From Bacillota bacterium (GTDB lineage: Bacteria > Bacillota_I > Bacilli_A > ML615J-28 > CAG-698): a stretch of 9,756 bases of DNA. Below, piece by piece: positions 1 through 4,714 of the stretch. A program made the position numbers and the translations under genes. Each line of letters opens with the position of its first letter. The stretch's first letter is position 1. The notes under the pieces are model-generated. The model was not told where the DNA came from. It worked only from the letters and a program-made list of their open reading frames with translations, and did not search any database. The DNA is taken from positions 1 to 9,756 of the forward strand of contig JAEYQM010000080.1 in NCBI GenBank assembly GCA_023410025.1, written 5' to 3'.

Positions 1-1
1 G

Positions 2-346
2 CATCAAAGAATAGATCAAAAAAATATTATTAAAATAATTGAAAAATATTATGAAAAGAATGAGCACTGGTCTGAAAATTATCTTTTGTTTGGTAATCAA
101 GATGCTACTTGTTTTGAATTGTTTGATGATGAAATTTTTGTTAGAATTGATGTTAGAAACTTATTAAAAGAAAGTTTGAATATGTTAAATGAAACTATTA
201 ATAAAATGAACAAAAAAATCTTATATCGTAATAATATATATGAATATAACTATACAACATTAATTGAGTTAATTAAAGAATCGGATAGCTATAATTTTTG
301 TAATAACCCTAGTTTATTTTTAGATAATCTAAATAAAAGTAAGTAG
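2..346 (+). CDS. Hypothetical protein, 5'-truncated by the window edge
   Basis: The reading frame is open from the left edge to a TAG stop, giving the last 114 residues of a protein whose start lies outside the window. A TTG at 86 could be mistaken for a start, but the frame continues upstream with ordinary codons (including HWSENYLLFGNQ), so an internal position is more likely. The fragment is slightly acidic and rich in Asn, Lys, Glu and Ile. It shows a probable helix (RNLLKESLNMLNETINKMNK) and no membrane segment. I do not recognise the family. Its place directly before a toxin-like operon would suit a small immunity or accessory protein of a preceding cassette, but nothing in the sequence proves that. 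Confidence 0.6.
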   Translation, partial: HQRIDQKNIIKIIEKYYEKNEHWSENYLLFGNQDATCFELFDDEIFVRIDVRNLLKESLNMLNETINKMNKKILYRNNIYEYNYTTLIELIKESDSYNFCNNPSLFLDNLNKSK

Positions 347-562
347 TTTATAAAAAATTAGATAAACTCCAAAAGTATGATATAACTGAACCATAACAAT
401 TGGGTAATTTAAAATAAATACTAATTTAATATTTAATATGCCCCATTTTTTTGCGATAAATTATGCTATTGAAACTTGTGATTCCCTATATACTGATTCT
501 CTTAAATAGTTTATAGATTTAATAAAAAATTAAATTAAATTTATATTGACATTTAACAACTA

Positions 563-591
563 TTTAAACTTTATAAAAAATATGCTATAAT
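563..591 (+). promoter_or_regulatory. Predicted extended -10 promoter for the leader and sigma-like gene
   Basis: A TATAAT box at 586-591 is preceded by TG one base upstream (TGCTATAAT, 583-591), the extended -10 form. A TTTAAA at 563-568 sits 17 bases upstream as a weak -35. A perfect TTGACA at 546-551 is too far away (34 bases) to pair with this box. It could pair with a poorer TTTATA at 570-575 (18-base spacer) as a second, overlapping promoter. Transcription would begin near 597-600, leaving a short leader before the G-rich ribosome binding site at 613-617. Confidence 0.6.
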
Positions 592-612
592 TTTCCCAGT
601 TTTTAAATATAC

Positions 613-617
613 GGGGG
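613..617 (+). promoter_or_regulatory. G-tract ribosome binding site of the leader ORF
   Basis: GGGGG followed by A lies 8 bases before the ATG at 626. It is the only Shine-Dalgarno-like sequence near the start of the sigma-like gene, whose own ATG (675) is preceded only by A/T-rich sequence. Ribosomes therefore probably load here and reach the sigma-like gene by coupling. Confidence 0.5.
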
Positions 618-625
618 AAAATAAT

Positions 626-688
626 ATGATAAACATCTATATATTTTTTGTTATGAAATTATTTTTAATAGATAATGAAAAACAATAA
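626..688 (+). CDS. Putative 20-aa leader peptide overlapping the sigma-like gene
   Basis: ATG at 626 opens a 20-residue frame (MINIYIFFVMKLFLIDNEKQ) ending in TAA at 686-688. It has a G-rich ribosome binding site at the right distance. It overlaps the first 14 bases of the sigma-like gene (start 675) in another frame. A ribosome finishing the leader would stop just past the downstream ATG, the usual geometry for translational coupling by re-initiation. The peptide is hydrophobic in its first half but too short to assign. It may matter only as a translated leader controlling the regulator. Nothing else identifies it, and a chance ORF remains possible. Confidence 0.4.
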   Translation: MINIYIFFVMKLFLIDNEKQ

Positions 689-1379
689 ATTATATCAAAA
701 TTACATGATGTATTTTGAAGAAGGAGCAGATAAAAATGAAATATTTATAAAAATTATAGCAATAATTAAGCCCCTACTAGATAGAAATACTTTATCAGTA
801 GAAAAATCTTTAAGAGAAGATTTAAGACAAGATTTATTAACTAAAATACATTATACACTGGAAAGTAAAAGATTTATACTTGACTTGTTTAGTGAGATTA
901 ATTATGATGAAAGGACATTTAAATTAAAAAAAGAAAATGATAAAATTATTTTAAATAATTTTCTTGAAAATTATGATAAAAATAAAATAGATGAAGACTT
1001 TTATCAATATATTAATGATTTTATTAGTTATTCTGGAAATGTAAAACTACTTAGTTTTTATGAAAAAACATTTTCAAATAAGACAATTGATTTCAAAAGA
1101 AAATACTTAAATAATAAAGCAATAAGTTTAGATGATCCAAGATATTCAAAATTTGAAATTGTTGATGTATATGATGATGAACTATTAGATATAGAAATAA
1201 AAAATAAAGAAGATATTAAATTTTTAAAACTATTTGTTGAAAATGGTAAAAAACTAACCCAAAAAGAAGTTGCAAAAAAAATAAATGTTACTCAGCAAAT
1301 GGTATCTAAAAAATATAATTATTTAAAAAGTAAATATGATATAGATAAATACTTAGATTATTTAATTAAAACTTGTTAA
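675..1379 (+). CDS. Sigma-70-like (ECF/TcdR-UviA-type size) transcription regulator
   Basis: The protein has 234 residues. Residues about 23-68 resemble sigma region 2: a helical stretch with IIKPLLDR and then LREDLRQDLLTKI, the acidic/leucine pattern (xxDLxQDLLxKL) typical of this region. After a variable middle, residues 149-170 hold SLDDPR...VDVYDDELLD. Residues 193-217 form a clear helix-turn-helix (LTQKEVAKKINVTQQMVSKK) like region 4. The size and two-part layout match small extracytoplasmic-type sigma factors, including the toxin/bacteriocin regulators TcdR, BotR and UviA, but I cannot place it in that group by reading alone. The chosen ATG is the first after an in-frame stop at 669. 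It has no ribosome binding site of its own and overlaps the leader ORF. ATGs at 705 and 708 are alternatives. It probably switches on the downstream operon (inference from position). A helix-turn-helix phage regulator without RNA polymerase binding is the main alternative. Confidence 0.65.
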   Translation: MKNNKLYQNYMMYFEEGADKNEIFIKIIAIIKPLLDRNTLSVEKSLREDLRQDLLTKIHYTLESKRFILDLFSEINYDERTFKLKKENDKIILNNFLENYDKNKIDEDFYQYINDFISYSGNVKLLSFYEKTFSNKTIDFKRKYLNNKAISLDDPRYSKFEIVDVYDDELLDIEIKNKEDIKFLKLFVENGKKLTQKEVAKKINVTQQMVSKKYNYLKSKYDIDKYLDYLIKTC

Positions 1380-1421
1380 AAATTGCCGATAAACATAAAT
1401 TTTTATAGAAATATGTAAAAT

Positions 1422-1456
1422 AAACAACTAAAATGTAAAATTTTGGTTGTTTTTTT
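1422..1456 (+). terminator. Intrinsic (Rho-independent) terminator after the sigma-like gene
   Basis: The arms 1422-1434 and 1440-1452 form a 13-bp stem with one G-U pair (1429 with 1445) and a 5-base loop (GTAAA). A run of seven T spans 1450-1456. It lies 43 bases after the TAA stop. The stem is AT-rich except for three C-G pairs, so partial read-through into the next operon is plausible. Confidence 0.8.
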
Positions 1457-1493
1457 AAATTTACATACGTTTTTATTATTGAGGAGGAAATAT

Positions 1494-1526
1494 ATGATTA
1501 ATTTATTTGGATATCGTCCACCATAA
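1494..1526 (+). CDS. Possible 10-residue peptide with a near-perfect ribosome binding site
   Basis: GAGGAGG at 1481-1487, six bases before ATG, is one of the best ribosome binding sites in the window. The frame encodes only MINLFGYRPP before TAA. It sits between the terminator and the operon's first large gene, whose own ribosome binding site begins 12 bases later. It could be a real small peptide, a translated leader that tunes expression of the operon, or a decayed start of a longer gene. I know of no family for it. The strength of the ribosome binding site is the only evidence for translation. Confidence 0.4.
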   Translation: MINLFGYRPP

Positions 1527-1549
1527 AACTACTAAAGAAAGGAGAAAAA

Positions 1550-2041
1550 ATGAACAAAATTGAGGAAAACATTTTTAATAATAATGAAATATCTAATCCT
1601 GATTCACCAGATATGTTAATAGATAGTATTCATAAAAGTGCTATTGTTAGTGAAGTTAAAAATAATAAAGAAATTCAAGATAAATTTATTGAACAAGCAA
1701 AAAAAACTGTTACTGATGAACTTGAAACACTAAATCAAGCAAACCAAACAAAAAAACAAATAATTACATTTAAAGCAAACAAAGAAGCTTGTAAATTATA
1801 TGGAATAGATGAACATGTTCCTTTATGGCAAATTAAATTAATGAAATTTGGTGCTGGTTTTTGGTTTATTATATATTTTATATTTGCATCTGTTACAATT
1901 GCTCCAGTTAATATGTTTTTTAAAGGAATTAGTTCGTTTATTAAGAACAATATACTTGTATTTATATTTGCAATCTTGAGTTATTTACTTATTTTAATAG
2001 GTATTCCATTTTTAATAAATCAAATAGAAAATAGAATTTAG
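1550..2041 (+). CDS. Two-TM membrane protein, family not recognised
   Basis: The protein has 163 residues. The start is fixed by AAAGGAG at 1538-1544, five bases before ATG. The N-terminal 95 residues are polar and likely helical (SEVKNNKEIQDKFIEQAKKT, then Asn/Gln/Lys-rich), with a motif LYGIDEHVPLWQIKLMKFG just before the membrane. Two hydrophobic segments follow, at about 101-121 (GAGFWFIIYFIFASVTIAP) and 134-156 (NILVFIFAILSYLLILIGIP). There is no signal-peptide cleavage pattern or sortase motif. The protein should sit in the cell membrane with its large N-terminal part on one side, probably the cytoplasm, as the flanking Lys residues suggest. Being first in the operon and directly ahead of a holin-like gene, it may help assemble or control the release pore. 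That role is inferred from position only. Confidence 0.8.
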   Translation: MNKIEENIFNNNEISNPDSPDMLIDSIHKSAIVSEVKNNKEIQDKFIEQAKKTVTDELETLNQANQTKKQIITFKANKEACKLYGIDEHVPLWQIKLMKFGAGFWFIIYFIFASVTIAPVNMFFKGISSFIKNNILVFIFAILSYLLILIGIPFLINQIENRI

Positions 2042-2059
2042 ATTATAAAGGTTTATAAT
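2042..2059. repeat. Perfect 8-bp inverted repeat after the two-TM gene
   Basis: ATTATAAA and TTTATAAT flank a GG spacer, starting one base after the TAG stop of the preceding gene. The symmetry is exact but the bases are all A/T, so chance is quite possible in such a genome. No T-tract follows, so it is not a terminator. It could form a weak hairpin in the 48-base gap, or a protein-binding dyad. Confidence 0.35.
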
Positions 2060-2089
2060 TTACAAAAATATGAGTTTTGTGGAGGAACA

Positions 2090-2458
2090 ATGGTTGAAAA
2101 TTTAGAATTATTTTTATCAATAGCTGTAACAGTAATTAGTTTGTTTTTATCAAGTATAACATTTTTAATTAAATTAATAAAAAATATTAAGGCTAGAAAA
2201 GAATCAGATAATCTACTTAAGATTAGTAATGAAATTATTCCATTTATTGAAGAAGCAGAAAAGTTTATTAACTACTCGGGTCAAGAAAAAAAGGAGTATG
2301 TACTTACAAGAATTACTCAATTTGCTTTATCAAACAAGATAGAATTAAATCAAGAAGAAATAAATGAGATAATTGAAACGTTTATATCATTAACTAAAAA
2401 CGTAAATATCAAATCAAGTAAAAATGATTTAAAAAAAATATTAAACGGAAATGAGTGA
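2090..2458 (+). CDS. Holin-like protein (phage LLH holin family-like)
   Basis: The protein has 122 residues. GGAGG at 2081-2085 lies four bases before the ATG. One N-terminal membrane segment covers about residues 7-30 (FLSIAVTVISLFLSSITFLI) and is followed by a basic stretch (KLIKNIKARK). The rest is a helical, charged cytoplasmic domain with IIPFIEEAEKFINYSGQEKK, then EYVLTRITQFAL and NQEEINEIIETFI. This pattern of one N-terminal TM, an 'EAE' helix, 'GqEKkeYVL' and a final 'EI-x-EIIE' helix is what I associate with LLH-type phage holins. Holins make membrane pores that release endolysins or, in some toxin loci, toxins. No endolysin is visible next to it, which favours an export or lysis role tied to the downstream RHS protein (inference). 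An unrelated membrane-anchored helical protein remains possible. Confidence 0.65.
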   Translation: MVENLELFLSIAVTVISLFLSSITFLIKLIKNIKARKESDNLLKISNEIIPFIEEAEKFINYSGQEKKEYVLTRITQFALSNKIELNQEEINEIIETFISLTKNVNIKSSKNDLKKILNGNE

Positions 2459-2470
2459 GAGGTAAATAGA

Positions 2471-2629
2471 ATGACAGAAAATAGAAATGATTTTTATTTA
2501 AACAGTAATGACAACAATTCTTCTCCATTTATAAAGTTGACTTATGATCAATTTATAGAATTAAGTGAGAATAATCAATTAAAAAACAATATGATGTATA
2601 TCATTGTGGAGGATGAAAATGAGCTTTGA
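2471..2629 (+). CDS. 52-aa protein, phage fibre/baseplate accessory-like
   Basis: ATG at 2471 has AGAGG at 2458-2462, eight bases upstream and overlapping the stop of the holin-like gene. The frame ends in TGA at 2627-2629, 11 bases inside the next gene, so the two are probably translationally coupled. The protein is Asn-rich at the start, then reads FIKLTYDQFIELSENNQLKN followed by NMMYIIVED. The pattern 'hydrophobic-x-Y-x-x-F/L-x-x-L, N/G-x-L-x-x-x-x-x-Y-I-x-x-D' resembles small phage proteins next to tail-fibre or baseplate genes, where a short unit ends 'G-T-x-Y-x-I-x-D'. That resemblance is weak, from memory of the pattern only. Its compact spacing and clean ribosome binding site make it a likely real gene. 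Confidence 0.65.
   Translation: MTENRNDFYLNSNDNNSSPFIKLTYDQFIELSENNQLKNNMMYIIVEDENEL
2608..2612 (+). promoter_or_regulatory. Ribosome binding site that sets the start at 2619
   Basis: GGAGG lies inside the 3' end of the 52-aa gene, six bases before ATG 2619. An in-frame TTG at 2604 and an ATG at 2613 would place the start upstream of, or directly against, this site. ATG 2619 is therefore the best start for the 214-aa protein. Confidence 0.8.
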
Positions 2630-3263
2630 TTTGTCAAAAGTAAATGAAATAAAAACTGTTATAAAATACACATTGTTAAAATTTGTTGACAATGTAAGCG
2701 TAGTAAATGAAAAAATAGTAAAAGTAATGAGGTCATATCATAAAGAAATTATAAAAGCTCCAGAGTATATACCACCTATTACAGTAAGTACCGAATATAC
2801 AACTTATAATTTTTCAAATTGTTGGAAAAATTCAGCAAATGAAATTGTTGCAGATAAGAATAATAAGTTTTTAATTGAGGTTCCAGAAGTAAATACGACG
2901 TATTACGCAAATATAACTTTTGCTTCAATTCCAAAAGTTGCGAAAATACTAATGACAAGTCCTAATACATATACACAAGTAATGGTCACTCCATTTGATA
3001 TCATTGGATCATGTAAGTTTTATATGAAAAATGCTAGTTACTACGCATATACTATTAAACCTACGTGTAATCATTTGAATTTTGGTAATAGTGTAAAAAC
3101 TACAGTAACATTTATTGTTGATAACTTTCAATATGTTCCTGGCGTTACAATCACTTTAAATCCGGAATTTATTTTATATGAAGATAGTACATGTACTAAA
3201 GAAATTGGAAAAGTTAATATTAGAATTGATATAGAATCAAGTTCAGCATCAACAGGAGATTAA
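2619..3263 (+). CDS. 214-aa beta-rich hypothetical protein, possible fibre or structural subunit
   Basis: The N-terminal 48 residues look helical (DLSKVNEIKTVIKYTLLKFV and VVNEKIVKVMRSYHK), with no membrane segment or signal peptide. From residue 50 on, alternating hydrophobic and Thr/Asn/Tyr-rich strands (ITVSTEYTTYNF, KFLIEVPEV, TTVTFIVDNF, GVTITLNPEFILYED, KVNIRIDIE) suggest one beta-sandwich domain. The protein ends in a flexible SSSASTGD tail. Four Cys occur (68, 132, 150, 192). I do not recognise the family. The helix-plus-beta layout, and its place after a holin-like gene and a small fibre-like gene, would suit a trimeric fibre or an adaptor that binds the RHS protein, but this is inference. 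The Mur ligase gene follows after three bases, a spacing that suggests linked expression and perhaps a shared pathway. Confidence 0.75.
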   Translation: MSFDLSKVNEIKTVIKYTLLKFVDNVSVVNEKIVKVMRSYHKEIIKAPEYIPPITVSTEYTTYNFSNCWKNSANEIVADKNNKFLIEVPEVNTTYYANITFASIPKVAKILMTSPNTYTQVMVTPFDIIGSCKFYMKNASYYAYTIKPTCNHLNFGNSVKTTVTFIVDNFQYVPGVTITLNPEFILYEDSTCTKEIGKVNIRIDIESSSASTGD

Positions 3264-3266
3264 GAT

Positions 3267-4706
3267 ATGGAAATAAAAATTTTTAGAGATCAATTAAAAC
3301 AAAAATACACACCAAGACCTAAGAAAATTGTTGCTAATAGCAATTTTGAAAAAGAAGAATCAAATCTAAAACAAAATGTCTCAATATCAAATTTAATAAA
3401 TATAATGGGGTATGGTTTTGAATCACAAGAAATTAGTAAAAGTGTTGATGATACAAAATTAAAGGTTATTGGAATTACCGGAAGTAGAGGGAAATCAAGT
3501 GTAGCTTTTATCATTCATGAGTATTTTAAGAAACTAGGATATAAATCAGTTTTATATTCAAGCATAAAAATTGACTCTCCATTATCGTTTTGTGCGGAAA
3601 ATACTGCTGTAGAAAATCCATTAATGGATGAGCAAATGATACTTGATGCAATTGATGAAGCAATTGAGTATAAGGCTGATTTTCTAATAATGGAAGTTAA
3701 TGAAAGGGCAATTAGTAAGGGTTTAACAAAAGATATACCATTTGATATTAGAGTTATTACTAATATTATTCCTAATCATAATTATATATTTTATAGTGAC
3801 TATGTTGATATCAAAAAGAAGTTTTTTAGAGAAGCAAAAAGTGATGTTACACTAATTTCTGCATTAATAAATAAAGAAACAATAGAACTAAAAAATGAAC
3901 TTTCTAATAGAAATTATAAAACTTATTCTTCAAAATATATAAGTGGTGTGTATAAACTTAATGAAAACGAAATAGATTTCTTATTAAAGCAAAATGATAA
4001 ACAATTTGAATCAATTGATGGATTAAATATGTCAATCCAAACAAGAGATGGTTTATATGATGTTAGCACTAATCTAATAATGCCATATAATGCTTTAAAT
4101 ATTACATGTTGTATTGGTATATTAAAAACATTAAATGTTTATAACCATTATGACTTTCAAAATTTAGTTAAGAATATTGTAATTCCAGGTCGTGATGAAG
4201 TTATTAGAGTAGCAAATAGAACAATTTTTATAAGTACAAATCTAGTTCCACACTTAGAAAACTTAAAAAGATATAAACAAAATGGAGAAATTAATAACAT
4301 TAGATTAGTTACTGGATCTACTGGATTAAATTTTATATCTTGGACAAAGGAATTTTCTGATGAGAAATACTTGCAAGAAAAAGAGTTTGCAATTAAATTT
4401 GCATATAACTATATTAAAGATAACTGCGATATTGTTTACATTACAACAACTGATACTGGTGCTGCAAATAAAGAATTATTATTAGATTATCAAGCAAGTT
4501 TATTAAATAATGCAATACCATATGAAAAAGTACTTGATAGATCATTTGCAATTAAAAAAGCTATTGAGTCATCAAGTGAAAATGATGTAATTTTTATATC
4601 AGGAAGAGGTAATAGACATATTATGTGTGATTCTAAAGATACAATTATATTACATCTAGATAAAGATGTTGTAATAAAAGTACTTAATGAACTTAATTGG
4701 TTATAG
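3267..4706 (+). CDS. Divergent Mur ligase (MurE-like) paralogue in a toxin/phage-type operon
   Basis: The protein has 479 residues; AGGAG at 3254-3258 is eight bases before the ATG. The Mur ligase ATP-binding fold is clear. The P-loop ITGSRGKSS (70-78) matches ITGTNGKTT of MurE. MEVNERAISKGL (142-153) matches EVSSHAL. The segment VITNIIPNHNY...YVDIKKKFF (163-187) matches the TN...DH...YxxxKxxLF block and keeps a Lys (183) where MurE has its carbamylated Lys. PGRDEVI (307-313) matches PGRxEVV. The C-terminal domain carries DRSFAIKKAI (424-433) and ISGRGNR (444-450), equivalent to DRxxAI and AGKGHE. Several expected residues are changed: the His of SSH is Arg147, the Asp of DH is Asn170, and the DNPR amino-acid-specificity motif is TDTGA (395-399). 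The N-terminal UDP-sugar domain is short (about 65 residues before the P-loop, versus roughly 100 in MurE) and not recognisable. The family joins an amino acid to a carboxylate using ATP. Housekeeping wall synthesis is unlikely here. It may modify a peptide, a protein C-terminus or a wall precursor linked to the neighbouring genes (inference). Confidence 0.85.
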   Translation: MEIKIFRDQLKQKYTPRPKKIVANSNFEKEESNLKQNVSISNLINIMGYGFESQEISKSVDDTKLKVIGITGSRGKSSVAFIIHEYFKKLGYKSVLYSSIKIDSPLSFCAENTAVENPLMDEQMILDAIDEAIEYKADFLIMEVNERAISKGLTKDIPFDIRVITNIIPNHNYIFYSDYVDIKKKFFREAKSDVTLISALINKETIELKNELSNRNYKTYSSKYISGVYKLNENEIDFLLKQNDKQFESIDGLNMSIQTRDGLYDVSTNLIMPYNALNITCCIGILKTLNVYNHYDFQNLVKNIVIPGRDEVIRVANRTIFISTNLVPHLENLKRYKQNGEINNIRLVTGSTGLNFISWTKEFSDEKYLQEKEFAIKFAYNYIKDNCDIVYITTTDTGAANKELLLDYQASLLNNAIPYEKVLDRSFAIKKAIESSSENDVIFISGRGNRHIMCDSKDTIILHLDKDVVIKVLNELNWL

Positions 4707-4714
4707 GTGAAAAC

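Larger units (their letters stand above)
347..625. other. Intergenic region upstream of the sigma-like gene
   Basis: This is non-coding, very AT-rich DNA between the left partial gene and the leader ORF. The stop of the left gene overlaps a 7-bp AT-only inverted repeat (345-351 with 362-368). It has no T-tract after it, so it is not a convincing terminator. The only short ORF (438-509, 23 aa) has no ribosome binding site. Promoter-like elements cluster at 546-591. I see no RNA gene and no long repeat in the rest. Confidence 0.6.

Noticed and set aside
345..368. Terminator after the left partial gene
   Set aside because: The 7-bp stem has only one C-G pair or so, a 10-base loop and no T-tract.
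438..509. 23-aa ORF in the left intergenic region
   Set aside because: No ribosome binding site and no recognisable protein features.
546..591. TTGACA at 546-551 and TATAAT at 586-591 as one promoter
   Set aside because: Their spacing of 34 bases is far from the usual 16-18, so they cannot form a single promoter.
1735..1950. Antisense 71-aa ORF opposite the two-TM gene
   Set aside because: It lies wholly within a well-supported gene with a strong ribosome binding site and has no family signal; a shadow frame.
2070..2105. 11-aa ORF (MSFVEEQWLKI) overlapping the holin-like start
   Set aside because: It contains the holin gene's ribosome binding site and has none of its own.
2604..2618. TTG at 2604 or ATG at 2613 as start of the 214-aa protein
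   Set aside because: The GGAGG at 2608-2612 is correctly spaced only for ATG 2619.
2456..2629. Read-through fusion of the holin-like and 52-aa genes if TGA were Trp (code 4)
   Set aside because: The frames do join in phase, but all Trp codons elsewhere are TGG, no TGA interrupts the long RHS frame, and the second gene has its own ribosome binding site and ATG.
3290..3514. Antisense 74-aa ORF opposite the Mur ligase start
   Set aside because: It is opposite the clear Mur ligase frame, including its P-loop, and its protein is a typical hydrophobic shadow translation.
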